A stretch of 64,000 nucleotides of DNA from SVQP01 sp045587385 (GTDB lineage Bacteria > Bacillota > Clostridia > Oscillospirales > CAG-272). Positions within the stretch are counted from its first letter, which is position 1. Each line of letters opens with the position of its first letter. The position numbers and the translations under genes are program-made. The DNA lies in assembly GCA_045587385.1 (NCBI GenBank), contig JAZNCE010000057.1:1-64000 (forward strand), given 5' to 3'. Below, piece by piece: positions 1 to 8,350 of the stretch. The notes below the pieces were generated by a model. The model worked only from the letters and a program-made list of their open reading frames with translations, made no database searches and was not told where the DNA came from.

Positions 1-12
1 GCAGTTTTGCGC

Positions 13-105
13 GAGCAAATATTTCGCAGATGCAAAGAGAAAATGCGAAGCAATATAAGATATTGCGAGTATTTTCTCTGTAGCAGGTGCAGATATTTGC
101 CGCTC
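13..105. other. Imperfectly self-complementary segment, possible structured RNA
   Basis: An outer stem pairs GAGC+AAATAT (13-22) with ATATTT+GCTC (93-105, with a 3-nt bulge). Inside it AGAGAAAA (36-43) pairs TTTTCTCT (72-79) and GCAATAT (50-56) pairs ATATTGC (60-66). It lies just before the HAD gene, so it could be a leader RNA or the tail of an upstream unit cut by the window edge. I do not recognise a riboswitch class. The strand is unknown. Confidence 0.35.
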
Positions 106-149
106 AAAACCGTGTGAGTTCGGCTCTCTTCGGCTATAGGAGAACAAAA

Positions 150-923
150 ATGAAGGAAATTCTTGAGAAAAAAGGCTTTATATGCGACATGGACGGCGTG
201 ATCTATCACGGCAACGAGATTTTGGAGGGCGTTCGTGAGTTTGTGAATTGGATGATCGAGCACGACAAAAAGTTCGTCTTCCTGACAAACAGCCCCGAAA
301 GAACCCCGCACGAGCTGAGCATGAAGCTGGAGCGTATGGGTCTGAGCATTTCCGCCGACCATTTTTATACCAGTGCGATGGCGACCGCAGAGTTTTTGCA
401 CGCGCAAGCTCCCGGATGCACGGCGTACGTCATCGGTGAGGCGGCACTCTCCAAGGCGCTTTACGATAAGGGCATATATATGAACGACATCAATCCCGAC
501 TACGTGGTCATTGGTGAGACGCGCACGTATTGCTTTGAAAAGCTGGAAAAGGCGATCGCGCTTGTCAACAACGGCGCTAAGCTGATCGGTGCAAACCCCG
601 ATACCATTGGCGTGACCGAGAAGGGCATTATGCCCGCAACCGGCTCGCTGGTGGCTCCCATTGAGATCGCAACCGGCAAAAAGACCTATTTTGTGGGCAA
701 GCCCAACCCCTTGATGCTGCGCCACGGTCTTAGAATGCTGGGCTGTCACAGTAGCGACATTGCCTTTATCGGCGACAGAATGGACACCGATATCATTGCG
801 GGCATTGAATCCAACGTGGACACCGTGCTGGTGCTCAGCGGTGTGACCTCGCCCGAGGACATTGACAACTTCCCTTACCGCCCCAAGTACGTGCTTAACG
901 GTGTGGGTGATATTATTCGATAA
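150..923 (+). CDS. HAD-IIA family sugar/nucleotide phosphatase (NagD/AraL-like)
   Basis: The 257-residue product is a HAD-superfamily phosphatase of the IIA (C2-cap) branch. Motif I is DMDGVIYHG near residue 14, motif II the TNS of FLTNSPE, motif III lysine lies in GKPNP, and motif IV is GDRMDTD near residue 208. Cap residues lie between motifs II and III, as in NagD and AraL. The family dephosphorylates small sugar or nucleotide phosphates in the cytosol; the substrate cannot be read from sequence. The start at 150 is chosen because AGGAGAACAAAA precedes it; an in-frame ATG at 87 has no ribosome site. It is monocistronic, followed by a strong terminator. Confidence 0.88.
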   Translation: MKEILEKKGFICDMDGVIYHGNEILEGVREFVNWMIEHDKKFVFLTNSPERTPHELSMKLERMGLSISADHFYTSAMATAEFLHAQAPGCTAYVIGEAALSKALYDKGIYMNDINPDYVVIGETRTYCFEKLEKAIALVNNGAKLIGANPDTIGVTEKGIMPATGSLVAPIEIATGKKTYFVGKPNPLMLRHGLRMLGCHSSDIAFIGDRMDTDIIAGIESNVDTVLVLSGVTSPEDIDNFPYRPKYVLNGVGDIIR

Positions 924-937
924 ATTTGACAGATGAT

Positions 938-987
938 GAGGGCTTGGGCAAAACAAAGGTTTGCTCAAGCCCTGCTTTGTTTTTTGT
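938..987 (+). terminator. Rho-independent terminator after the HAD gene
   Basis: GGGCTTGGGCAAA (940-952) pairs with TTTGCTCAAGCCC (960-972) with one wobble, and a T-rich tract follows at 976-985. Confidence 0.85.
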
Positions 988-1047
988 GTGGATGATAGGT
1001 TCACAGATAATACGAAAAAGATATTGCTTAGGCTTTTTTTCATAATA

Positions 1048-1076
1048 TTGACAAAAAGAGAAAAATATGATAAAAT
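1048..1076 (+). promoter_or_regulatory. SigA-type promoter of the SipW/TasA-like cluster
   Basis: TTGACA (1048-1053), a 17-bp spacer and TAAAAT (1071-1076). The leader to the ATG at 1203 would be about 120 nt, long enough for regulation; it holds a small ACCG/CGGT hairpin near 1152-1165, but I recognise no riboswitch in it. Confidence 0.7.
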
Positions 1077-1202
1077 ACAAATATGTGTGTCGAATGATTC
1101 AAAACGATTGATTTTTGGTTGCGATATTTCGATTTAAGATAAGCATGGGGACCGAGGCAACGGTGTTTCAGCAAAAGATGGAATATGTAAGGAGGGACCG
1201 GT

Positions 1203-2573
1203 ATGAAGCGTGCCTACTGTTTACTTCTGGCTGCAGTGTTGGTGTGTATGACCGGCTTTCTTGCGGTTGGTTATGCACAACTAACAGATCACCTCTCTCT
1301 GACCGGTCAGGCAAGCGCAGAGGGAAAACCATACAAAGGTGTTTATATCAAAAGCGTTGAACTGATAAGTGCCTCAAACGCGACTAATTCAGAGAACGCA
1401 TACGAGTTGCCTACCAATCACATTACAACGGTGGATGCTTCGAGAAGTGGCGGTTCAGTTACCTATAAAATTACTGTACACAATAATACAGACGTGACTT
1501 ATTGGTATATTGGTCCGAGACTAACCAATAATATCTATCAAAATTCGCTGGTAGATGTTAATAATGGCATTAGCATTATGACGAAGGACCACTCGACAGA
1601 CAATTATCAGAGCTTTAATCAGGATGACTGGGTTCCGCCGCAGACAGAGCGTGATTTTTACGTGACGTATACATACGGCGCGAATGCTCAGAACGTTTGC
1701 CGTACCATGATCAATTTTTATTTTGATATTCGTATGGACGCAGTGCACGATGAATTTTTGGCAGTGCTGAACAATGTTAAATCCCCCAACAGCTACGAGC
1801 AACTCAAGGCTGCCTTAGAGCAGGTCTATGCATCGAACGGCGGCGTGTCCATCTCCACGGAGAGTCATCCCGAGGTGTTTGCTTCACTGTTTGAGGATCT
1901 GATGGTCAATATTGATGGTATGGAGCGACAAGCGAGTGTTGTTATCAGAAGAGAAAACCTGGATAACGATACCGTTACGGGTGACAATTACAACGGTGGC
2001 GGAAAGAACGGATGTGAATATACGCTGTATATCACGGTAGAACCGCTGACTCCCGGTACAAGACCCACGGTTTACGCAATTGCATATTCCGAGGGTGCCA
2101 ATGCGATGGGAGATGATTGGTATCAAGTTGGTGAGCTTTACGAGGGGACTGCACCTGTCGGGACGGATGGTACCATAGATTATGCCAACTGGATCGCAAC
2201 CTTTAAGACCTATGAAATGGCAGACGGTATTACCTACAATGTCGGTCAGGTGGGCGGCGGTGACCAGTATGACATTATGAACAAGATGGAGCAACTGATT
2301 TCCGCAGAAGACCAGGACATTTTCAATCTGATCGATAATACTGATATCTTCAGAAAGGTATACAGAATTATTCAACAGCATCAAGGTTCCAATGACCCGG
2401 CTGTTGAGGGCTTGAGAGCAGCTTTCTATGAAGCTGAAAAGTTCTATGTTAATCATAATAACGGTCAGGAATTCAAGGTGGTTCGTAATACGTATACCAG
2501 AGCAGAGATCATTTACGCAATTAAGAAGATTCAGACCGCGCTTGATTATTACAATCAGGCATTCCCGGGATAA
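1203..2573 (+). CDS. SipW-dependent-type exported protein, 456 aa
   Basis: Residues 1-25 form a signal peptide ending AVGYA, followed by QLTDHLSLTG. This GYA-x-LTD-x-L-x-(L/I)-x-G pattern is shared with the next gene and is typical of proteins processed by SipW-type signal peptidase. Residues about 75-180 look like a beta-sandwich with alternating polar and hydrophobic strands (TYKITVHNNT, FYVTYTYG). A second, likely globular part runs to the C-terminus, rich in Asn, Asp and Tyr. There is no LPxTG motif or C-terminal anchor. By analogy with TasA/camelysin proteins it may build or decorate an extracellular fibre; that role is inference. The start has AGGAGGGACCGGT upstream. Confidence 0.7.
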   Translation: MKRAYCLLLAAVLVCMTGFLAVGYAQLTDHLSLTGQASAEGKPYKGVYIKSVELISASNATNSENAYELPTNHITTVDASRSGGSVTYKITVHNNTDVTYWYIGPRLTNNIYQNSLVDVNNGISIMTKDHSTDNYQSFNQDDWVPPQTERDFYVTYTYGANAQNVCRTMINFYFDIRMDAVHDEFLAVLNNVKSPNSYEQLKAALEQVYASNGGVSISTESHPEVFASLFEDLMVNIDGMERQASVVIRRENLDNDTVTGDNYNGGGKNGCEYTLYITVEPLTPGTRPTVYAIAYSEGANAMGDDWYQVGELYEGTAPVGTDGTIDYANWIATFKTYEMADGITYNVGQVGGGDQYDIMNKMEQLISAEDQDIFNLIDNTDIFRKVYRIIQQHQGSNDPAVEGLRAAFYEAEKFYVNHNNGQEFKVVRNTYTRAEIIYAIKKIQTALDYYNQAFPG

Positions 2574-2648
2574 GCTCCCAATCCAAACAGAATATATTTA
2601 AGGCGCCCCCTTACGTATAGAATTTTTTTTCAGAAAGGAAGAAAAAAC

Positions 2649-3227
2649 ATGAAAAACAGAAAGTTTGTAGTAGCAGCATTTTTGCTTGTTGCAGCTATGC
2701 TGCTCGGTGTCGGTTACGCTGCATTGACTGACGAATTGGCTATTAACGGTAACCTCGGCGCAGATATCTCGATTGCAGAGGCGGAATTTGACGGAGATGT
2801 ATACTTCGGTCAAGCCGTTATTATGCAAGATGACACGGGTCATAAGGCAAATGTTACCTATGAAAATGAAAACGATACTGCTAACATTACATGTACCGCT
2901 TTCACTACTGAAGGTAATACCGTAAAGGTTCTCCTTCCTATTTACAATGAGCACGTTGAATTTGATGCTAAGGTTACTCCTGACGTTACTAATATCACGA
3001 TTGACAACGGCGATGCAGATCATGATCCCGTTTTCAGCGCAACATGGGAATGGTCTAATGCTTCCGGAGACGCACTCGGTCTACATGGCGCAAAAACAAT
3101 TAGCAAAAAGACCGGAGACACAAGCGGAGTGGAATACGTTCTTGTAACCATCACTCTCAATGAAACTCCCACAGAGACACATTCGGCAACCTTTACGGTT
3201 AACTTTGACGTTGTGTCTGTAGAATAA
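2649..3227 (+). CDS. SipW-dependent TasA/camelysin-like secreted protein, 192 aa
   Basis: Residues 1-24 are a signal peptide (MKNRKF, hydrophobic core, GVGYA), followed by ALTDELAINGNLGAD. The mature part is about 168 residues, acidic and Thr-rich, and looks all-beta (SATFTVNFDVVSVE at the end), the size and style of TasA/camelysin-type matrix proteins. It lies 75 bp after the larger exported protein and 51 bp before the signal peptidase, so the three genes are probably one transcript. There are no cysteines after the first third except one in ITCTAF. The role as fibre subunit is inferred from family and neighbourhood only. Confidence 0.7.
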   Translation: MKNRKFVVAAFLLVAAMLLGVGYAALTDELAINGNLGADISIAEAEFDGDVYFGQAVIMQDDTGHKANVTYENENDTANITCTAFTTEGNTVKVLLPIYNEHVEFDAKVTPDVTNITIDNGDADHDPVFSATWEWSNASGDALGLHGAKTISKKTGDTSGVEYVLVTITLNETPTETHSATFTVNFDVVSVE

Positions 3228-3278
3228 TAAATTCAAAGACGTCAGTTTGACATTTTACAAAGCATAAGGAGGACGGCT

Positions 3279-4412
3279 ATGACCGACAAGAAAACCATAC
3301 AAATTGTTTCGGTGTCCGTTTTCGCCGCCCTCCTGCTTGCGCTGTTTTTGCCGCTTGGTGAGAGCGGAAGAATCGTTGCAGCCATTCTTCTGCTCCCCGC
3401 AGCGGTATTTGTTCCTTTAATGATCAAAAAAAGGGAGATTTACTCCATCAACAAAAACCAAGTGCTGATGATCATGACGGTCATTGCGTTGGTTTACGTG
3501 ATGCTGTATTATCTCTCGGGATTAAAGTTTGGATTTATTATCAATCTGTATAAATTCAGCTTCAATATTTTTCTCAAGTATATCCTGCCGATTGCAGCCA
3601 TAATTGCGTGTACCGAGATCATCAGAGCCGTGATGATGGCGCAGCAAAGCAAGCTTGCAAAGATGTTTTGCTATTTTGCTTGTGTGGTAGCAGATATGTT
3701 GATCGTTTCCAATATCCCGTCCGTAACCTCTTTTAACAAATTTATGGAGTTGGTAGCAGGGGCGCTGTTGCCTGCCATACTTTCTAATTTTTTGTATCAA
3801 TATCTTTCTAAGCGATACGGCATTTATCCCGGTCTGGTGTTCAGAGCAATTACAACCCTGCATCTGTATATCTTTCCGGTCAGATCGGGAATTGCCGAAA
3901 CGCTGCTGAATTTTGTCAGGCTGCTGCTTCCAATTGCGATCTATCTCTATATCGACTCCTTGTATGAGAAAAAGAAAAGATTCGCGCTTGGCAACACCTC
4001 GCGTGTTGCACGTATCGCATCCACAGTTCTGACTGTTGTGGTGCTGATCATTCTGACAGGCACCGTCATGCTTGTTTCCAACCAATTCAAATACGGCGCT
4101 CTCGTGATTGCTACCGAATCCATGACGGGAGAGCTGAACAAAGCTGACGTAGCGATTTTTGAACGCTACGATGACCATGCCGTAGAGCAGGGTCAAGTCA
4201 TTGTGTTTGACAAAAACAACGTTGTGACCGTTCACAGAGTTGTGAAAATAGAAATCATCAACGGGGTGACCCGTTATTATACCAAGGGCGATGCCAATGA
4301 GGATAACGATGCAGGCTTTATCGTGGATTCCGACATTGTGGGTGTCGTCAACTACAAGGTTCCGTATCTGGGGTATCCCACCATCTGGATGCGTAGCCTG
4401 TTCAAACGCTGA
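3279..4412 (+). CDS. SipW/ER-type signal peptidase I with long polytopic N-terminus
   Basis: The C-terminal 120 residues are a signal peptidase I of the SipW/Sec11 class. The catalytic serine is Ser281 in TESMTGEL, the histidine is His319 in VTVHRVV, and acidic residues follow in KGDANEDND. A histidine instead of lysine marks the ER/SipW type. Unusually, about 240 residues with roughly seven membrane segments precede the catalytic domain; ordinary SipW is about 190 residues. It should cleave the two upstream GYA-type precursors at the outer face of the membrane. AAGGAGGACGGCT gives a strong start at 3279, and 17 bp separate it from the next gene. Confidence 0.85.
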   Translation: MTDKKTIQIVSVSVFAALLLALFLPLGESGRIVAAILLLPAAVFVPLMIKKREIYSINKNQVLMIMTVIALVYVMLYYLSGLKFGFIINLYKFSFNIFLKYILPIAAIIACTEIIRAVMMAQQSKLAKMFCYFACVVADMLIVSNIPSVTSFNKFMELVAGALLPAILSNFLYQYLSKRYGIYPGLVFRAITTLHLYIFPVRSGIAETLLNFVRLLLPIAIYLYIDSLYEKKKRFALGNTSRVARIASTVLTVVVLIILTGTVMLVSNQFKYGALVIATESMTGELNKADVAIFERYDDHAVEQGQVIVFDKNNVVTVHRVVKIEIINGVTRYYTKGDANEDNDAGFIVDSDIVGVVNYKVPYLGYPTIWMRSLFKR

Positions 4413-4429
4413 AATGAAAGGAGAGTACT

Positions 4430-5974
4430 ATGTCCGAGCTTGAAATTCAAAGACGACAGGAATATAAACGAAATCGTAAAAAGTGGACATTGATCCAGTT
4501 GATTACGATGGGCGTGCTTGTGGCATTGGCACTGGGTTCGTTCTTGGTCTATAACCAAATGAACCGTACGTATCAGATAGAATATAAGGAGAACAGCCAA
4601 ATAGACTATCGGGTGCAGTATACCGACAATGCATTCTTCACGGAGGAATGGATAGGGAAGGATCAATCCTACATCACCTCGCTGACAGAAAAGATTGAAG
4701 CGGAGTTTTTGTATGATCTCTGCTTGGGCACTTCGGATCTTGACTTGGAATACAAGTATCAGATCACCGCAAAGCTGCTCATTGCCAGCAAGGATGCGGG
4801 AACGCCTTATTACGAGACCGAAGAGATCATTGTTCCGCTCAAGAGTGCCACCGCGCAAAATACTCCCTGCGTAAAGATCGACGAGACTGTGTTGATCGAC
4901 TTTGAGGCTTACAACGCAATCGCACAGACGTTCGTGGATACTTACGAGCTCAAGAATTCTACCTCTACGCTGATCCTCACGTTGGATGTGGAAATGGTCA
5001 GCACGGGTGAGCAGCTGAATATTGACAGCCAGAACAGATACACCACCTCGCTCAATATCCCTCTTGCCGAGGAAACCTTCAATATTTACAGTACCTCTTC
5101 TTCTCCCGCAAACGAGATCAAGGTGCTTGAATATCAGGCGGGGGCGAATAAGTGCTTCTTTTTGGTGTGCGGCATCGTTTGCGCAAGCCTTGCAGGTTTT
5201 GTAGCCATTGCGCTTCTGATTTTCATGCACCTGACCACCAACGAGGATATTACCTATGCTGCCAAGATCCGCAAGATTCAGCGCCAGTACGGCTCGTTTA
5301 TCCAGAGAATGCACGGCGAATTTGATTATGAGGGTTATCAGATCGTGCCCATTCAGACCTTTACCGAAATGCTTGGCATTCGTGATACCATTCAATCTCC
5401 CGTCCTGATGTCCGAAAATAAGGACGAGACCATGACCAGCTTCTTTATCCCTACCAATACCAAAATTCTGTACGTGTTTGAGATCAAGGTTGATAACTTC
5501 GACGAGATCTATGCCGAGCCCGAGGAAATTATCGAAGAGCCCGTGATTTTGGAAGAGGTTGACGAGGGACTTTTGGAAGAGGCTATGACGCAGCCCGATA
5601 TCGATCTTGAGCAGATCGAGTTTGTGCCGGATGACGATGATCAATTTGAGGTTGCTCCGGAGGAGCCCGGCGTCGAGGTCATCGGTATCGTATGGCCCGA
5701 GCGTGCACACAAAAATAAGGTTTACCGTTACGATCCCAACGGAGAACAGCTCCATGAGGGCGATATCGTTTTGGTTCCTACGCGTGACCATCATCAGAAC
5801 AAGGATATCGTTCGCAAGGCAGCCGTTGCACACGGTAACCACCGCGTCGATCCCGAGCACATTAAGCATCCGCTGAAAAAGATCATCGGCGTCCTTAAGC
5901 GCAAGGTTGCGGATTCCCTGACTCCCGACGCAATCGAAATGATTGCTAAGCAGAAAGAGCAAGAGAATAATTAA
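4430..5974 (+). CDS. DUF5305-like bitopic membrane protein, 514 aa
   Basis: A short basic N-terminus leads into a membrane segment at about 20-41. An extracytoplasmic beta-rich region of about 200 residues follows (IDYRVQYTDN, FFTEEW, KDQSYITSL), then a second membrane segment at about 241-265 and a cytoplasmic tail. The tail is strongly acidic at about 360-420 and then basic. The layout and the first domain resemble DUF5305 proteins, which are known beside SipW-type signal peptidases in Firmicutes and archaea. It ends the cluster and is followed by a terminator. Its function is unknown; scaffold or chaperone for the exported proteins would be a guess. Confidence 0.65.
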   Translation: MSELEIQRRQEYKRNRKKWTLIQLITMGVLVALALGSFLVYNQMNRTYQIEYKENSQIDYRVQYTDNAFFTEEWIGKDQSYITSLTEKIEAEFLYDLCLGTSDLDLEYKYQITAKLLIASKDAGTPYYETEEIIVPLKSATAQNTPCVKIDETVLIDFEAYNAIAQTFVDTYELKNSTSTLILTLDVEMVSTGEQLNIDSQNRYTTSLNIPLAEETFNIYSTSSSPANEIKVLEYQAGANKCFFLVCGIVCASLAGFVAIALLIFMHLTTNEDITYAAKIRKIQRQYGSFIQRMHGEFDYEGYQIVPIQTFTEMLGIRDTIQSPVLMSENKDETMTSFFIPTNTKILYVFEIKVDNFDEIYAEPEEIIEEPVILEEVDEGLLEEAMTQPDIDLEQIEFVPDDDDQFEVAPEEPGVEVIGIVWPERAHKNKVYRYDPNGEQLHEGDIVLVPTRDHHQNKDIVRKAAVAHGNHRVDPEHIKHPLKKIIGVLKRKVADSLTPDAIEMIAKQKEQENN

Positions 5975-5987
5975 GAACAATTTACCG

Positions 5988-6015
5988 CCCCACGGCTCTG
6001 AGCCGTGGGGTCTTT
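5988..6015 (+). terminator. Terminator ending the SipW cluster
   Basis: CCCCACGGCT (5988-5997) and AGCCGTGGGG (6001-6010) form a perfect 10-bp stem with a 3-nt loop, followed by TCTTT. The T-tract is short. Confidence 0.7.
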
Positions 6016-6021
6016 CCATAC

Positions 6022-6050
6022 TTGACTTTGCCAGGAGGGTATGGTATAAT
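6022..6050 (+). promoter_or_regulatory. SigA-type promoter of the AAA ATPase gene
   Basis: TTGACT (6022-6027), a 17-bp spacer and TATAAT (6045-6050). The hexamers are near perfect, and the leader is only about 15 nt. Confidence 0.85.
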
Positions 6051-6072
6051 GAAAACGACAGGAGGTGAGCCC

Positions 6073-6951
6073 ATGGTATACGTAAGAAATCTGATCTTGC
6101 CAAGCGAGATTGCGGAAATTGAATTCATCAAGAACGAGAAGCGCACCTGCTTTAGCACGTTTTATCCGTTCAAGATATTTCCCGAAAAGGGATTGCGCGA
6201 GGTGAGATTTGACGATATTACCATGCTTTACGGCGGAAACGGCTCGGGTAAGTCCACGCTGCTCAACGTGCTGGCACGCAAAATGGGTGCTGTGCGCTAT
6301 TCCGAGTTTAACGACGCGCCCCTGTTTAACACCTTTGTGGGCATGTGTGCGGTGGACTATGCCAAAATGCCGCGCGCCTCTTACGTGCTGACCAGCGACG
6401 ACGTGTTCGATTACGCGCTCAAGGCGCGCTCGATCAATGAAGGCATTGACGATCAGCGCAACGAGCTGTTTGACAAGTACGTTGCCGTGCACCGCCAAAT
6501 GGCGTATGATCCCGAGATCGGGCAGATGCACGGGCTTGATGATTACGAACGGTGGCGCGAGGTGCGTGAGATCATTTCGCCCAAAAAATCGCAGTCGAGC
6601 TACATCAAAAAGCGTGTGGTCAACGATATTGACCTTTGCTCCAACGGTGAGACCGCCATGCGCTATTTTCTTGACCGCATTGACGAGGACGCGGTGTATT
6701 TTCTCGACGAGCCCGAAAACAGCCTGTCGATCGAGCGACAGATCGAGCTTGCCGATTATATTGCTGCGACCGCGCGCGCCACGCGCAGCCAGTTTATCAT
6801 TGCCACGCACTCGCCCGTATTCCTCTCCATGCACCGCGCCAAGATCTATAATCTGGACGACTATCCCGCGCAGGTGTGCAAATGGACCGAGCTGCCGAAC
6901 GTGCGCAGATATTTTGTTTTTTTTATGGCGCACAGACACGAATTTGACTGA
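6073..6951 (+). CDS. AAA/ABC-like ATPase (COG3910 type)
   Basis: The 292-residue product has a Walker A motif GGNGSGKST at about 54-62 and a Walker B motif VYFLDEPENSLS at about 205-216, with a TATHSPVFLS-like His-switch region after it. This is the compact ABC-ATPase-like fold of COG3910-type predicted ATPases, with no transmembrane partner nearby. The start at 6073 follows AGGAGGTGAGCCC. An upstream in-frame ATG at 6049 overlaps the -10 box and cannot be used. The next gene begins 37 bp downstream without an obvious promoter, so they may be cotranscribed. The biochemical role is unknown. Confidence 0.8.
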   Translation: MVYVRNLILPSEIAEIEFIKNEKRTCFSTFYPFKIFPEKGLREVRFDDITMLYGGNGSGKSTLLNVLARKMGAVRYSEFNDAPLFNTFVGMCAVDYAKMPRASYVLTSDDVFDYALKARSINEGIDDQRNELFDKYVAVHRQMAYDPEIGQMHGLDDYERWREVREIISPKKSQSSYIKKRVVNDIDLCSNGETAMRYFLDRIDEDAVYFLDEPENSLSIERQIELADYIAATARATRSQFIIATHSPVFLSMHRAKIYNLDDYPAQVCKWTELPNVRRYFVFFMAHRHEFD

Positions 6952-6988
6952 TTTTGGGAAACACTATGCTTGAAAGGTTGGTGTGAGT

Positions 6989-8320
6989 ATGGAAAAGATC
7001 ATACGTGCAGTTGATAAGTACAGAAATTTGATTTTGGATGCCGAGCGGTATATCTGGCAGCATCCAGAAACAGGGTATAAGGAATACAAGACCTCGGCTT
7101 ATATGGAAGAGAATTTTTTGAAGCTGGGGTACGATATCGTTAAGGCGCAGGGCATTACGGGCTTTACCGCACAGATCGACACGGGCAGGGAAGGGCCTGT
7201 GCTTTTGGTGCTTGGGGAGCTGGACTCCATCATTTGCCCCGCGCACCCCGAGGCTGATCCCGAAACGGGGGCGGTGCACTCCTGCGGCCACAACGCGCAA
7301 AGTGCAACGCTGCTCGGTATTGCCGCTGCGCTGACCGAGCCTGCGGTTTTGGAAGGACTTTGCGGCAAGATCCGCCTTTGTGCCGTGCCTGCCGAGGAGC
7401 TTTTGGAGATTGAATACCGCTCCATGCTCAAAGCGCAGGGCAAGATCCGATATTTTGGCGGCAAGAGCGAATTTTTGTCGCGCGGACTCTTTGACGGTGT
7501 GGATCTTGCGTTCATGGTGCACACCTCGGGCGCGTATGCCGTGGACGGCGGCTCTGTGGGCTGTATTGCCAAGAATGTCGTATATAAAGGCCGCGCGTCC
7601 CACGCGGGCGGTGCACCTTGGGAGGGCTGCAACGCGCTTTATGCGGCAAATTGCGGTCTGAACGCGGTCAACGCCATCCGCGAGACCTTCCGTGAGTCGG
7701 AGCTGATCCGCGTGCATCCCATCATCACGCACGGCGGTGATATGGTCAATGCCATTCCCGAAACCGTGCGCATGGAAAGCTACGTGCGCGGCAGCTCGTT
7801 TGATGCCATTGTCAGTGCCAACAAAAAGGTCAATCGCGCGTTGACGGGCGCGGCACTCTCTCTTGGCGCAAACGTGGAGATCATTGATATTCCGGGCTAT
7901 GCGCCGCTGCATAACGATCCCGGTATGGTGCAGGTGGCAAAGGATGCTTTTGCGCTGGTTTGCCCGGGTGAGCAGTTTTATGAGGTGCCCCGCATGGGCA
8001 CGGGCAGCACGGATATGGGCGACCTTTGTTGCATTATGCCCGTGGTACACCCGTATGCGGGTGGCGCGATCGGTAAGAGCCACGGCAACGATTACCAAAT
8101 CGCGGATGCCGAGCGTGCCTGCGTGACCAACGCCAAGTGGCAGCTTGCCATGATTAAGCTGCTTTTGAGTGAGGGTGCAAGCCGCGCCAAGCAGATTGTG
8201 GCGGATTATCAGCCGCTCTTTGACTCTAAAGAAGCGTATCTTGCCTACGTGGACGCGCTGAGCGCCGAGGGGGATCGCATCACCTACGGTGAAGACGGCA
8301 CAGCGAGCGTGAAAATTTGA
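6989..8320 (+). CDS. M20-family amidohydrolase (AbgB-like)
   Basis: The 443-residue protein carries metal-site segments of the M20D amidohydrolase group: GELDSI, HSCGHNAQ, the catalytic AVPAEE and a C-terminal MGTGSTDMGDL. These enzymes hydrolyse N-acyl or aminobenzoyl-glutamyl amides in the cytosol; HPETGYKEYKTS near the N-terminus is typical. The substrate is unknown. GTG at 6983 is an alternative start that sits closer to the AAAGG ribosome site; ATG at 6989 is preferred for codon. It lies between an ATPase and a nucleotidyltransferase with gaps of 37 and 30 bp. Confidence 0.85.
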   Translation: MEKIIRAVDKYRNLILDAERYIWQHPETGYKEYKTSAYMEENFLKLGYDIVKAQGITGFTAQIDTGREGPVLLVLGELDSIICPAHPEADPETGAVHSCGHNAQSATLLGIAAALTEPAVLEGLCGKIRLCAVPAEELLEIEYRSMLKAQGKIRYFGGKSEFLSRGLFDGVDLAFMVHTSGAYAVDGGSVGCIAKNVVYKGRASHAGGAPWEGCNALYAANCGLNAVNAIRETFRESELIRVHPIITHGGDMVNAIPETVRMESYVRGSSFDAIVSANKKVNRALTGAALSLGANVEIIDIPGYAPLHNDPGMVQVAKDAFALVCPGEQFYEVPRMGTGSTDMGDLCCIMPVVHPYAGGAIGKSHGNDYQIADAERACVTNAKWQLAMIKLLLSEGASRAKQIVADYQPLFDSKEAYLAYVDALSAEGDRITYGEDGTASVKI

Positions 8321-8350
8321 TAAAATTGACCTTGGAAAGGCGGTGACGGT

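Noticed and set aside
1083..1202. Possible c-di-GMP or other riboswitch in the leader of the SipW cluster
   Set aside because: Only a 4-bp hairpin is visible, and the conserved GEMM or other aptamer sequences are absent.
4352..6103. 583-codon minus-strand frame opposite the DUF5305-like gene
   Set aside because: It crosses the terminator at 5988-6010 and lacks a ribosome site. The plus-strand protein has clear membrane segments.
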